This document shows, piece after piece, positions 32,674 to 41,779 of a stretch of 64,000 nucleotides of DNA. The stretch is from Acetomicrobium sp. UBA5826 (GTDB taxonomy: Bacteria > Synergistota > Synergistia > Synergistales > Acetomicrobiaceae), in the NCBI RefSeq assembly GCF_002433005.1, contig NZ_DJHF01000025.1, forward strand, positions 62,001 through 126,000. The letters are read 5' to 3'. Position numbers and translations under genes: made by a program. The notes beneath the pieces were generated by a model. That model did not search any database, was not told where the DNA came from, and saw nothing but the letters and a program-made list of their open reading frames with translations. Numbering within the stretch: the first letter of the stretch is position 1; each line of letters begins with the position of its first letter.

Positions 32674-33942
32674 ATGGATATAATTAAAGCACCGCGGGGT
32701 GTAAGGGATATTCTTCCCGATGAGGCTTGGAAGTGGGCCTACGTTTTAGAGACGTCGAGAAAAGTCGCAGGTTTTTTTGGTTATAATGAAATACATTTGC
32801 CGCTTTTCGAACATACAGAACTTTTCTCCAGAGGTATAGGAGATTCGACGGATGTAGTGGAAAAGGAAATGTACACTTTTTTAGATAGAGCGGGTAGAAG
32901 CTTAACCTTGCGGCCTGAGCTTACGGCTTCTATGGTCAGGTGTTATTTGGAGCATGGCATGTCAAAGAAGGTTCAGCCGGTTAAACTTTGGAGCGCAGGG
33001 CCAATGTTTAGGTATGAGCGCCCGCAAAAGGGAAGATATCGTCAGTTTTGGCAATTAGATGTCGAGGCTCTTGGTTCAGAAGCTCCGGAAGTCGATCTGG
33101 AGATCATTGCCTTCGCTATATATTTATTTAATGCGCTTGGCCTTTCCAATCTTGAAGTCGTGATAAACTCGGTAGGATGCCCTGTCTGCAGGCCAGGTTA
33201 TAGAGATGCATTGAAAAGATATGTGGGAAGTAATTTCGATGCGTTATGCAACACATGTCAAAATAGATTTGAAAGAAACCCCCTCAGGATTTTGGATTGT
33301 AAAAACGAAAGGTGTCGTGAAATTATGAAAGATGCCCCGGGTATTGCGGATTATTTGTGCGATGAATGCAGCGAACACTTCAAAAGAGTGAAAGAGGGAA
33401 TGACAATTCTCGGTATCAACTATAAAGAAGATAAAAATCTCGTTAGGGGTTTGGATTATTATACAAAGACGGCTTTCGAGGTCCTTTCGGGGGAGCTTGG
33501 CGCACAAAATGCCGTATGCGGTGGCGGAAGATACGATAACCTTGCTGAAACGATAGGTGGACCTCACGTTCCAGGTGTGGGCTTTGCGGCAGGGATAGAG
33601 CGCATAGTGTTGACCATGGAAGGGCAAGGTTGCGATTTTGGCCAGCAACCAGGTATCGATGTATTCATAGTGACAGCTGATGACTTGGCTAAAAATAAGG
33701 CATTGAAGTTGCTCTACGACTTGAGGCACGAGCAAATTAGCGTCGATATGGATTACACCGGTAAATCAATTGGCTCGCAGCTCAAGACAGCTTCAAATAG
33801 GGAAGCCAAACTTGCCTGCATCTTGGGTGGTGTCGAGATTGAGAAGGGCGTTGTTACCGTAAAAGATCTCAGGAAAGGTTCCCAAAGCGAAGTGGCGAAT
33901 GATTCCTTGATAGATTACGTAAAGGCAAATTTAGCTGGATAG
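32674..33942 (+). CDS. hisS: Histidyl-tRNA synthetase
   Basis: This 422-residue class II synthetase charges tRNA-His. The N-terminus APRGVRDILPDEAWKW, motif 2 region WSAGPMFRYERPQKGRYRQFWQLDVE, histidine-binding RGLDYYTKTAFEV, motif 3 GVGFAAGIERIVL and a C-terminal anticodon-binding domain (VFIVTADDL...GKSIGSQLKTASNREAKLACILG) are all present. A cysteine-containing insert (CPVCRPGYRDALKRY, CNTCQNRF) is typical of many bacterial HisRS. ATG 32674 follows AGGAGG by ten bases. It is cotranscribed with aspS. Confidence 0.95.
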   Translation: MDIIKAPRGVRDILPDEAWKWAYVLETSRKVAGFFGYNEIHLPLFEHTELFSRGIGDSTDVVEKEMYTFLDRAGRSLTLRPELTASMVRCYLEHGMSKKVQPVKLWSAGPMFRYERPQKGRYRQFWQLDVEALGSEAPEVDLEIIAFAIYLFNALGLSNLEVVINSVGCPVCRPGYRDALKRYVGSNFDALCNTCQNRFERNPLRILDCKNERCREIMKDAPGIADYLCDECSEHFKRVKEGMTILGINYKEDKNLVRGLDYYTKTAFEVLSGELGAQNAVCGGGRYDNLAETIGGPHVPGVGFAAGIERIVLTMEGQGCDFGQQPGIDVFIVTADDLAKNKALKLLYDLRHEQISVDMDYTGKSIGSQLKTASNREAKLACILGGVEIEKGVVTVKDLRKGSQSEVANDSLIDYVKANLAG

Positions 33943-33964
33943 CTTGGCTATGGAGGCGAATTCA

Positions 33965-35761
33965 ATGTTTGACGCAGTGTTCGATGAAAACTGGAAAAGG
34001 ACCGTTTATTGTGGCAATACAACCGAAGACCATATAAAGAAAAAAGTTGTTATTAACGGGTGGGTGAGAAAGCGAAGGGATCTGGGTGGCATTATATTCC
34101 TTGAGATATGGGATCATACCGGTTTAGTTCAGGTGGTCATTAACCCCGAGACGAACGAATCAGTTCACGAAAGGGCAAAACAGCTGAGAAGCGAGTACGT
34201 GGTTGCCATCAAGGGTGTAGTTAAAAAAAGGCCTGCTGGAACGGAAAACCCATCTTTAAAGACAGGTAATGTCGAAATTATAGCCGACGACCTCATGGTG
34301 CTATCTCCATCAACTTTGCCGCCCTTCGATTTAAATGAGGCCAGCGCCATCGATGAGAATATAAGGCTTAAATATAGATATTTAGATTTAAGACGTGAAG
34401 TTATGCAGAGGAATTTGCGCCTCAGAAGCAAAGCGGCGAATTATACAAGAACGTTTTTGACGGATGCAGGTTTTGTTGAAGTGGAAACTCCGATGTTGAC
34501 CAAATCGACTCCTGAGGGGGCAAGAGATTATCTGGTTCCGAGCAGGGTAAACCCTGGAAAATTTTATGCTCTTCCCCAGTCTCCACAAATTTTTAAACAA
34601 ATATTGATGATCTCCGGGTTAGACAGATATTTTCAGATAGTTAAGTGTTTCAGAGATGAAGATTTGAGAGCCGATAGGCAACCGGAGTTTACTCAAATCG
34701 ATATAGAAATGAGCTTTTTGACGGAGGAGGACATCTTTGAGCTAATAGAGGACTATATGAAGGGATTATTTCGCGAGACTATAGGGGTGGAAATACAAAC
34801 GCCCTTCCCACGTTTAAGCTATTCAGAAGCAATGGAGCGCTTCGGTTCGGATAAGCCGGATTTGAGGATTCCCTTTGAGATTGTCGACTTAAAAGCAGTC
34901 TTTCAGGGCAGAGGTATTAGGGCTTTCGAAGTTGGAGAAAGAGGGGCGATTAAAGGTTTTGTGCTTCCTGGCGGAGCTTCGCTGTCCAGACAAGAGATGA
35001 GCACTATTGAAGGGATGGCAAAGGAACTGGGAGCCAAAGGATTGGCTTATTTTCAGCTGGGGAACGAATTGAAAGGTCCCATGGTCAAATTCTTGGACGA
35101 CGATGGAAAGAGGCTAGTTATAGAAAAATCGCAACTTTCTCAAGGGAACGCTCTATTTGTAATGGCAGATCAAGATAGGAACAAAGTATGCGAGGTATTG
35201 GGACAACTTCGTTTAGAAGTCGCACGGAAGTACGATTTGATCGAAAAGGGCAAATGGGCCTTTCTGTGGGTGGTCGATTTTCCTTTATTCGAATGGAGCG
35301 AAACGGAAAACCGATATGTTTCCGTTCATCACCCCTTTACGTCTCCTAAAAATGAGGACTTGCACTTGTTGGAAAGCGAACCATGGAAGGTCAGGTCTCG
35401 TGCCTACGATATAGTTCTAAACGGTAATGAGGTCGGCGGAGGTTCTATAAGAATACATGACCCTAATGTGCAGGAGAGCGTTTTTAATGTCCTTGGATTG
35501 GACGAGGTTGAGGCAAAAAAACGGTTCGGCTTTTTGCTGTCTGCGCTTTCTTACGGTACACCGCCACACGGGGGGATTGCATTAGGGTTTGACAGATTGG
35601 TAATGCTCTTGGCCGGTGCCAAATCTATACGAGATGTCATTGCCTTTCCTAAAACTCAGAAAGCTCAGTGTCTGTTGTCCGGTGCCCCATCTTATGTCGA
35701 CGAGCGTCAACTTGAAGAGCTTCATATTAAGGTAACGGCCACTGATGAGGAGGAAGGTTAA
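33965..35761 (+). CDS. aspS: Aspartyl-tRNA synthetase
   Basis: This 598-residue class IIb synthetase has an N-terminal OB anticodon-binding domain (VVINGWVRKRRDLGGIIFLEIWDHTGLVQVV), the catalytic start VETPMLTKSTPEGARDYLVPSR, and SPQIFKQILMISGLDRYFQIVKCFRDEDLRADRQPEFTQID. The bacterial GAD insert and the C-terminal PPHGGIALGFDRLVMLLAG motif 3 follow. ATG 33965 is chosen because GGAGG ends eight bases upstream; TTG 33944 has no site. Whether it is discriminating or also charges tRNA-Asn cannot be judged without knowing if GatCAB is present. Confidence 0.95.
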   Translation: MFDAVFDENWKRTVYCGNTTEDHIKKKVVINGWVRKRRDLGGIIFLEIWDHTGLVQVVINPETNESVHERAKQLRSEYVVAIKGVVKKRPAGTENPSLKTGNVEIIADDLMVLSPSTLPPFDLNEASAIDENIRLKYRYLDLRREVMQRNLRLRSKAANYTRTFLTDAGFVEVETPMLTKSTPEGARDYLVPSRVNPGKFYALPQSPQIFKQILMISGLDRYFQIVKCFRDEDLRADRQPEFTQIDIEMSFLTEEDIFELIEDYMKGLFRETIGVEIQTPFPRLSYSEAMERFGSDKPDLRIPFEIVDLKAVFQGRGIRAFEVGERGAIKGFVLPGGASLSRQEMSTIEGMAKELGAKGLAYFQLGNELKGPMVKFLDDDGKRLVIEKSQLSQGNALFVMADQDRNKVCEVLGQLRLEVARKYDLIEKGKWAFLWVVDFPLFEWSETENRYVSVHHPFTSPKNEDLHLLESEPWKVRSRAYDIVLNGNEVGGGSIRIHDPNVQESVFNVLGLDEVEAKKRFGFLLSALSYGTPPHGGIALGFDRLVMLLAGAKSIRDVIAFPKTQKAQCLLSGAPSYVDERQLEELHIKVTATDEEEG

Positions 35762-35765
35762 AAAA

Positions 35766-36050
35766 GTGGGTTCTAGGTGCTTAAAGGGTCGAGGAATTAT
35801 TCTTGGAGGGATATTTGAAAATTGGATTTACGACTTAAATGGAGATGAAACGTTGAATGGCTTTATCTTTGCCGAGGGTTGGGAAGAAGCAAAACTTATG
35901 AATGCTTGGTATGAAAAAAACAAAGACACTTCCGTTTCAGCAATGATATCTGATGAAAGTTTCGTTATTCGTCTTATGGGAATTGAATGTGATGAATCGG
36001 GTCATTATAGCTCATCGCGAATTAAGGTGGTGGCAGAATGCGATTTTTAA
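35766..36050 (+). CDS. Hypothetical protein (94 aa) in the aspS-GT9 unit
   Basis: GTG 35766 is preceded by GGAAGG at good spacing and lies five bases after the aspS stop; its 3' end overlaps the glycosyltransferase start by 13 bases, so it is embedded in an operon. The product (GSRCLKGRGIILGGIFENWIYDLNGDE, FAEGWEEAKLMNAWYEKNKDTS) is mixed alpha/beta without membrane segments. I recognise no domain. Tight packing between two known genes supports translation. Confidence 0.6.
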   Translation: MGSRCLKGRGIILGGIFENWIYDLNGDETLNGFIFAEGWEEAKLMNAWYEKNKDTSVSAMISDESFVIRLMGIECDESGHYSSSRIKVVAECDF

Positions 36051-36937
36051 TTATAAAAACCGGCGAGACAGAGCTTCTTAGGGATTCCGCCACAGGAGGC
36101 ATTTCCGATGGCGAGGTGTTCAGGAGCGGAGTATTGCTTTCTCGTCTTTTGCCAGACAACGAAGTGTATTGGTATGGTGTCCCCGGAAAGTTACAGACGC
36201 TCTTTCCTCCTGTAGAAAATTTGCATTTTATAGATACATTGGAAGAAGCCCAAAAACCCGATGTCATTTTTTACCTCGAAAGGACTCAAATCCCTTTCCC
36301 TGAGGAGTGGGCATCCAAAATAAAGGGATTTTATTTCGACGGAAACCGTTGGCGAACAAGGCCAAGATTTCCGGAATTGGAGAATTTAATAGATTCAAAC
36401 GACAACAGTAGGCATTCTCATCCTCACTGGCTTTACAAGTTGTGTGGCATGCAATGGAGAGGCGAGCCCTATTGGTCTTACATCCGTATACAGGGTGGCA
36501 ATCTCCGTAAACGTCCCTTAGTTGGGTTAAATCCTCGCGTAGGACTAAAGTGGCCACAAAAAGCTTGGCCAATGGAGTGCTGGTGGAGCCTGGCAAAAAA
36601 GCTTCAAAGCGCAGGATGCGAAGTCGCGTGGCAGCCGGGAGGAACTATGGTCGGTTATGCCGATTGGATTTATAACCTCGACTTGCTTATAAGCGTCGAT
36701 ACGCTAGGTCTTCACATAGCGCTCGGAGGAAGGGTCCCGGTTATAGGTCTTTTTGGCCCCACTTCTCCAAAGGAGATACCGAAATGGGGAGTAGGGCTCT
36801 GGTTATGGGAACGGGGAGGGAAAATGGCTCATTCCGTCGAAAGGGTGTTTTTCACAGCGCAGAGATATCTAAAATCCATAAAGAGCGGCTACGTAAAGGG
36901 GGTAATCGGGACATCCCTTTTGGATGACATGTCGTAG
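36038..36937 (+). CDS. Glycosyltransferase family 9 (heptosyltransferase-like)
   Basis: This 299-residue protein resembles ADP-heptose:LPS heptosyltransferases, with MRFLIIKTGETELLRD at the N-terminus. The donor-binding C-terminal half reads VGLNPRVGLKWPQKAWPMECWWSLAKKLQSAGCEVAWQPGG, then DLLISVDTLGLHIALGGRVPVIGLFGPTSPKEIPKWG. The family adds heptose to lipopolysaccharide core on the cytoplasmic face, which points to a diderm envelope. It is about 40 residues shorter than many heptosyltransferases and its N-terminal fold is divergent, so the sugar is uncertain. The start overlaps the preceding small gene. Confidence 0.75.
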   Translation: MRFLIIKTGETELLRDSATGGISDGEVFRSGVLLSRLLPDNEVYWYGVPGKLQTLFPPVENLHFIDTLEEAQKPDVIFYLERTQIPFPEEWASKIKGFYFDGNRWRTRPRFPELENLIDSNDNSRHSHPHWLYKLCGMQWRGEPYWSYIRIQGGNLRKRPLVGLNPRVGLKWPQKAWPMECWWSLAKKLQSAGCEVAWQPGGTMVGYADWIYNLDLLISVDTLGLHIALGGRVPVIGLFGPTSPKEIPKWGVGLWLWERGGKMAHSVERVFFTAQRYLKSIKSGYVKGVIGTSLLDDMS

Positions 36938-37085
36938 CGAGTTCGAAGCGAGCAGCATTGCTCGGGCAAAATCCCCTGTGGATTTACCCTATAAACAGAA
37001 ATGTAAGGGTTACGGTATAATGTAAACGTATAATCTCGATACTTGCTGGGTTTCAAGAATTTTTTCGATGAGGAGGCGATGATAG

Positions 37086-37769
37086 ATGGCTAAAGTGACA
37101 TACCTTGGGCATGCGGCCTTTTATATCGAGGGTAAAGGCTTAAAGGCGTTAGTAGACCCTTTTTTGTCGGGTAATCCCAACAGCGCTTGGAAGCCAAGCG
37201 ATATAAAGGAGCTGAATTTCATATTCATAACACATGGTCACGATGACCACTTGGGGGATACGGTTCAAATAGCCAAAGAAACTCAAGCTACTGTTGTGAC
37301 TAATGCGGAGATATCCGGTTTCTTGTCCTCCAAGGGAGTTAAATGTCATGCTATGCACATAGGAGGAAGATACACCTTTCCCTTCGGGCGGGTTAAGCTA
37401 ACTCCGGCATGGCATGGATCCGGGATCACCGATGGGGACAAAATGTTGTATGGAGGCACTCCCTGTGGATTTGTCATCGAAGTGGACGGCAAAAAGGTAT
37501 ACCATGCCGGCGATACAGGTCTTACTATGGAGATGAAACTTCTCGAAGCCGAAAACATAGACCTTGCTATCTTGCCTATAGGAGGAAATTACGTTATGGA
37601 TATCGATGACGCCCTTAGGGCAGTCGAGTTCATTAAACCAAGAAAGGTAATCCCGATGCACTACGATACTTTTCCGGTGATAAAGGCAGATCCGCAGGAA
37701 TTTAAGGCGAAAGTAGGATCTTTGGCCGAAATTATAATCTTAGAGCCGGGCCAAAGCTACGAAATTTAG
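37086..37769 (+). CDS. UPF0173-type metal-dependent hydrolase (metallo-beta-lactamase fold)
   Basis: This 227-residue protein with the MBL fold has the metal motif THGHDDHLGD (HxHxDH, residues about 50-59), further ligands in VYHAGDTGLTMEMKLL and IPMHYDTFPVIK, and the start AKVTYLGHAAFYIEG characteristic of the UPF0173/YtkL group. The function of the family is not settled; relatives resemble RNase Z and UlaG. ATG 37086 follows GAGGAGGCGATGATAG. It has its own upstream intergenic region of about 150 bases and a long terminator hairpin downstream. Confidence 0.85.
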   Translation: MAKVTYLGHAAFYIEGKGLKALVDPFLSGNPNSAWKPSDIKELNFIFITHGHDDHLGDTVQIAKETQATVVTNAEISGFLSSKGVKCHAMHIGGRYTFPFGRVKLTPAWHGSGITDGDKMLYGGTPCGFVIEVDGKKVYHAGDTGLTMEMKLLEAENIDLAILPIGGNYVMDIDDALRAVEFIKPRKVIPMHYDTFPVIKADPQEFKAKVGSLAEIIILEPGQSYEI

Positions 37770-37826
37770 CTGTTCGTAAATGCAAAAAATACGCAAGCTT
37801 ATCCGTTTATTCTTTTAAGGTAAACT

Positions 37827-37882
37827 AAGGTAAACTCCTCTCCATGGTTATATAACGATCGAGAGGAGTTTACCTTAATTGA
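37827..37882. terminator. Bidirectional terminator between convergent genes
   Basis: A perfect 16-bp stem pairs AAGGTAAACTCCTCTC (37827-37842) with 37861-37876 across an 18-base loop, and is followed by AATT. The first arm is preceded by a second copy of AAGGTAAACT (37817-37826). It serves the MBL gene and the convergent radical SAM gene. Confidence 0.75.
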
Positions 37883-37897
37883 CTTGGCCGTATATGA

Positions 37898-39226
37898 TCA
37901 ACTCAATGATGCAAGAGATATCTTGGACATCTTTGCTTCAAAATTAAGGGCCTTTTTAAAGCTGAGGTTAAGCGTTAAAATCGGCGCAAAATAGAGTAAA
38001 TATCTCTGAAGTTCATACTTCATGCCAAAAACTCTCTTTAAAATCGAGCCGTAAGAATAAAATTGTCTCCATGCCCATCCATTGCCCTTTTCAAGTTCCT
38101 CTGGCGTCATCTGAGCGGGCTTGAAAACAGCATTTCCAAAGTCATACTTGGACCAGTCCTTCACAATGATGCGGTTTTCGAGAGACAGCTTCTCGTATAA
38201 TTTGGTTCCAGGCAAGGGCGTCAGGACGCTGAACTGAGCTAAGTCCAACTTGGAATCAAGTGCGAAATCCAGTGTCCTTTTAAAGACGTCTCTGTCGTCG
38301 CTGTCGAAGCCAAAGATAAAGGCTCCCATAACCATTATTCCGTGATCATGTAATATCTTTATCCCTTCCTTAAATTTTTTAATTTTGTTCTGAGGCTTTC
38401 CTATCTCATTCATGCTTGCTTCCGAAATGCTCTCAAGGCCGATGAAAAGCCCCGAGCAACCACTTTTTTGTGCGAGCTCCAATAATTCCTTATCCTCGAC
38501 GATGTTGAAGGAACTTTGTCCAACCCACTTTTTGCCGTAGGGAATGAGGGCCTTGAATAGTTCCTTGCTATGTTTGGGATTGCCGATGATGTTATCGTCC
38601 ATGAATGCGATCAATTTTCCCTTCATGTGGCTTATCTCCCGAATAACATCTCTTATGGGTCTGTGGCGGTAGGTATTGCCAAAGAAGTTTGAAACAGAGC
38701 AAAAGGAACATCCAAAGGGACAGCCTCTGCTGATCTGGATTGTGTTTTCGAGGTAGTAAGCCCCTTTTTTGTACAGATCCCTTCGTGGTTCAGGTAAATT
38801 TTCCATGCTTGGGAATCGTTCGTTAGAATAAAATTGCTTTAAGTCACCCTTTTCAAAATCATCGATGAGCCTCTGCCAAGCACCCTCGGCCTCTCCAATG
38901 ACTACCGCATCGCAGTGCTGTATCGCTTCCTTAGGAAGCGCGGAAGGATGTGGGCCTCCTAATACGACTTTAGCTCCTCTGGCTCTGAATTCGTCGGCGA
39001 TATTGTATGCCCTTGGGGCCACGGAGGTCATAACTGTTATGCCGACTAGATCGGGGGGGTTATCATAGTTTATGGGTTCGACATGTTCATCGATTAATGT
39101 GACCTCTATGCCTGGTTTAATTAAGGCAGCGATGGTGCTTAAGGTTAAGGGAGGGAGTTTTAACGCGCTTTTTAACCGCTTGGCGTAGTAATCGTCCTTA
39201 CCTGGAGATATCAAAGCTACTTTCAT
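37898..39226 (-). CDS. B12-binding-domain radical SAM protein
   Basis: This 442-residue protein has an N-terminal cobalamin-binding-like domain (MKVALISPGKDDYYAKRLK, DLVGITVMTSVAPRAYNIADEFRARGAKVVLGGPHPSALP). The radical SAM core carries ISRGCPFGCSFCSVSNFFGN (CxxxCxxC, about residues 181-188 binding the 4Fe-4S cluster) and then FMDDNIIG, SGCSGLFIGLESIS and GAFIFGFDSDD. Relatives (the HpnJ/BchE-like group) carry out methylation, cyclisation or lipid modification. The substrate is not evident. ATG 39226 is chosen over 39259 because AAAAGGTGG precedes it. It is transcribed alone. Confidence 0.8.
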   Translation of the reverse strand: MKVALISPGKDDYYAKRLKSALKLPPLTLSTIAALIKPGIEVTLIDEHVEPINYDNPPDLVGITVMTSVAPRAYNIADEFRARGAKVVLGGPHPSALPKEAIQHCDAVVIGEAEGAWQRLIDDFEKGDLKQFYSNERFPSMENLPEPRRDLYKKGAYYLENTIQISRGCPFGCSFCSVSNFFGNTYRHRPIRDVIREISHMKGKLIAFMDDNIIGNPKHSKELFKALIPYGKKWVGQSSFNIVEDKELLELAQKSGCSGLFIGLESISEASMNEIGKPQNKIKKFKEGIKILHDHGIMVMGAFIFGFDSDDRDVFKRTLDFALDSKLDLAQFSVLTPLPGTKLYEKLSLENRIIVKDWSKYDFGNAVFKPAQMTPEELEKGNGWAWRQFYSYGSILKRVFGMKYELQRYLLYFAPILTLNLSFKKALNFEAKMSKISLASLS

Positions 39227-39595
39227 ATTAGAATACCACCTTTTCATCAAAAAATTCACATAAAACGTGGAGACTCATAAAGAGAGTCCTCTAAGCCTCT
39301 AAGAATGTTTGCAATCTACCTTAAAAAATCTTACTGCTGTTTGGCTAACCGAAATAGCCATATATATTTGCCTTTCTGGTAAAACTACCAAAGGTTTTAG
39401 TCCTTTGAAGTGTTGCTATTATGTATTTTATATTGAGTTCGCTGAAAAACTCCCTTCTTTATTTTTTACTTTATGTTATCACGATTCTCGAGAAAGTAAT
39501 ATAGTATTTAGTTCTATTTTAGATTTCCCATCTTTCCTTGCTCTATAGTATCATAGCACTCAAGAAGCCATAAGTGAATTAGGAGGTCATATCCT
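39227..39595. other. AT-rich non-coding stretch beside transposase debris
   Basis: I find no supported ORF, RNA gene or strong hairpin in this 370-base AT-rich stretch. It separates the radical SAM gene from a degraded transposase relic. Confidence 0.4.
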
Positions 39596-39960
39596 ATGTT
39601 GGGACGTAGATCGAAACAAGCGACATTTTTTAGTGAGGTCGTAAAGGAACGACTTCCAAAAATCACTTCTTATTAAAAATTAATAATCTCATAGATTGGT
39701 CTCCTAGAACATAAAAAGGGCTTTTAACCTCATTCAAACGCACAAAGGTGCCCTTTCTTCATGCGGTGTGGTACGACTTTAAAGGGATTACTATGCCTTT
39801 TTCAGGGTTCATAGAGCGAAAACCATAAGAAAAATGGCATTTGAAGAGCATAAAGAGCGAGAAAATGACCAAAAGCTGACCTCAGATCAAAGCACTTTAA
39901 TATCTTAAAGTCATTAAGCCTGAGGTGGATATAGAACAACCAATGTCAAGCGGGTTTTTC
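39596..39960 (+). pseudogene. Degraded transposase relic (IS5/IS1182-like)
   Basis: ATG 39596 behind AGGAGG opens MLGRRSKQATFFSEVVKERLPK, then the frame is lost. In the next frame NHFLLKINNLIDWSPRT continues what looks like the N-terminus of an IS1182-type transposase (LP-K-x-H-x-x-x-K-I-x-x-x-I-D-W). After a stop, further shifted pieces (AFEEHKERENDQKLTSDQ; LKVIKPEVDIEQ) lie before 39960. A full transposase would be over 400 residues, so this is a heavily eroded copy. No terminal inverted repeats were identified. Family assignment is tentative. Confidence 0.5.
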
Positions 39961-40041
39961 AGCAGACTCAGATAATAACACATATATTTTATAATTTTGT
40001 GCTTTTGATTGCCCTCAAATTTCTGATCGCTTATAAGTATT

Positions 40042-40908
40042 TCAATATCTTAAGCCAAAGACAGGGTGGAAAATCCTTTCATCGTGTAAAAACTGCACTT
40101 GGTCCTCGAGTGCATGTTTAGCAGCTTCCCCAAGCTCTACAGAGAGTATGGAGGTTAAGATGTGTGCCAAAAACAATGGCCCGATAATACTGCTTCCAAA
40201 GGTAGGACTGAGGGCGCTGGCGTAAAATTGGAGAGTGGCCACTGAACAAACGGGAGCGGCTGCAGTGTCGGTTATGGTAACGATTGTTGCCTTTTGTGCT
40301 GCGCATTTTGTTATGGCCTCCGTAACTTCCACGACATAGCTGGGTAATTCGCAAACGATGACCATGTCCCCTTCTTTGATGCCCCGCACTTGCTCTAAAA
40401 TCGCCAAAGAACCGCGTTTGATGAGATGCCCGGCAAGACCCATTACCCTGAAGCGCATATAGAAAGTTTCAGCTACCAGCGAGGAAATGCCCCAACCCAT
40501 GCAATAGATGTTTTTTGCTTTTTTAACCAGTTCCACGAATTCGTTGATATTTTCTCTATCCAACATGCGCCATGTATTATCGATGTTTGCGTGCTCCGTG
40601 TCCAAGATATTGGGAAGGAGGCCCTCTCCCCGTTCTTTTGCCCTAGCCAACATGGTCACAGGATCTATTTGTTCCAATATGGCCATTTGGAGGGCTGTCT
40701 TTAAATCGGCATATCCCTGGAAACCCAAAATTCTTGCCACACGGACCAGTTGAGCTTTAGAGACGTTTAATTTTTCCGCCACCTCGCCTATTGAATAAAA
40801 AGCCACCTCTCTCATGTTAGACAGCAGATATTCTGCTACCTTTCTGGCTTTTTTAGGCAACGTCGGTATTTTATCTCTCAAAAGAGATTCTAGCTCTTCT
40901 CGGTTCAT
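40042..40908 (-). CDS. MurR/RpiR-family transcriptional regulator
   Basis: This 288-residue protein has an N-terminal RpiR-type helix-turn-helix (LPKKARKVAEYLLSNMREVAFYSIGEVAEKLNVSKAQLVRVARILGFQGYADLKTALQ, residues about 15-75). A SIS sugar-phosphate-binding domain (KNIYCMGWGISSLVAETFYMRFRVMGL, EGDMVIVCELPSYVVEVTEAI, ATIVTITDT) follows. The family usually senses phosphosugars and controls sugar or cell-wall recycling genes. ATG 40908 is preferred; the upstream site is weak. No sugar genes are adjacent, so the target is unknown. The gene upstream on the same strand encodes an unknown protein. Confidence 0.85.
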   Translation of the reverse strand: MNREELESLLRDKIPTLPKKARKVAEYLLSNMREVAFYSIGEVAEKLNVSKAQLVRVARILGFQGYADLKTALQMAILEQIDPVTMLARAKERGEGLLPNILDTEHANIDNTWRMLDRENINEFVELVKKAKNIYCMGWGISSLVAETFYMRFRVMGLAGHLIKRGSLAILEQVRGIKEGDMVIVCELPSYVVEVTEAITKCAAQKATIVTITDTAAAPVCSVATLQFYASALSPTFGSSIIGPLFLAHILTSILSVELGEAAKHALEDQVQFLHDERIFHPVFGLRY

Positions 40909-41149
40909 GCTCCACACCGTCCTTAGAAGAATCACATAAGATATTTTTGTTCAAAATTAACGAAAAAAGTTTACAGGTTAACTGTATAGATGTCAATCCT
41001 TCGAAGGGTTACTTTAACGTACCAGTGCTGTCGTAGGAAAACCTGATAGGTTCTTGCCCACTCCGGCAGAGCAATTTCCAATACCTATCCCGACTTTTGT
41101 TTTATTTTTATATCCCTGTCCCACTTTGATTTTCACGTTTTTTGGAAAG

Positions 41150-41467
41150 CTAACCTAACAATCCCTTATCTTTCAACCTAGTAAGGGCGTAAATTAAACT
41201 ACTGTAACATACAGAGCAGTGGGAAGAGCTTCTGCATGTGGTAACGATTTCACCAAATGCCTGCTCGTCAGCCAAAAGCCCGATTGTGCCATTGACGGTT
41301 GATGTTACAAAACCTATCAAAGCCGCTGCTCGATTGTTAGGAGCCTTAGTCTCGGGAGAAATCTCAGACTTGTCTAGGACGGCACTTATACCGAGGTTTT
41401 TGCAGACGCCTATCAATGCGCCGGCAAAACTGTTAACTATCTTCGTTATTGTCGCTGTATCTGCCAT
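41150..41467 (-). CDS. Hypothetical protein with C-terminal cysteine motif (105 aa)
   Basis: ATG 41467 lies a few bases after CGGAGGTAAG and gives 105 residues: ADTATITKIVNSFAGALIGV, CKNLGISAVLDKSEISPETK, AAALIGFVTSTVNGTIGLLA, and a C-terminal CRSSSHCSVCYSSLIYALTRLKDKGLL. The three cysteines near the end (C-x5-C-x2-C) could bind metal or a cluster. I do not recognise the family, although the alternating hydrophobic pattern is like a small alpha/beta regulatory domain. It is divergent from the HtrA protease gene. Confidence 0.55.
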   Translation of the reverse strand: MADTATITKIVNSFAGALIGVCKNLGISAVLDKSEISPETKAPNNRAAALIGFVTSTVNGTIGLLADEQAFGEIVTTCRSSSHCSVCYSSLIYALTRLKDKGLLG

Positions 41468-41779
41468 ATCCTTACCTCCGAAATAGATATGATAAGATAA
41501 AAAAGCGTAAGTGTTAAATCCATTAGATAATACCACTATTTTCAAGCCCCATGTTGAGCTTCAAGACAAATTGTCTCTTAACTTCAAGCAATGATGGAAA
41601 AAGAGTTACGCAGTTGTTTTCTTCGCTTAAGGTGTCTTTATGCGCTCGTCATGATAGAATTTTGTTCGAGACTAGAGGGTTATTTCGAGGGGGTGCCTTC
41701 GGCAATATTTACGATGCCAGGTTAGGCTTCGAAGTATATATATTTTTTGTCCATATAAGCAGATCTGGGGGTGAATGTT
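41468..41779. other. Divergent intergenic region upstream of the HtrA gene
   Basis: This region of 312 bases has no supported gene. On the plus strand an extended -10 (TGATAGAAT, 41652-41660) about 120 bases before the protease start is the best promoter candidate. Confidence 0.4.

Noticed and set aside
32666..32686. ATG just upstream of hisS encoding a possible leader peptide
   Set aside because: It gives only six codons and simply overlaps the hisS ribosome-site spacer; no attenuator structure is seen.
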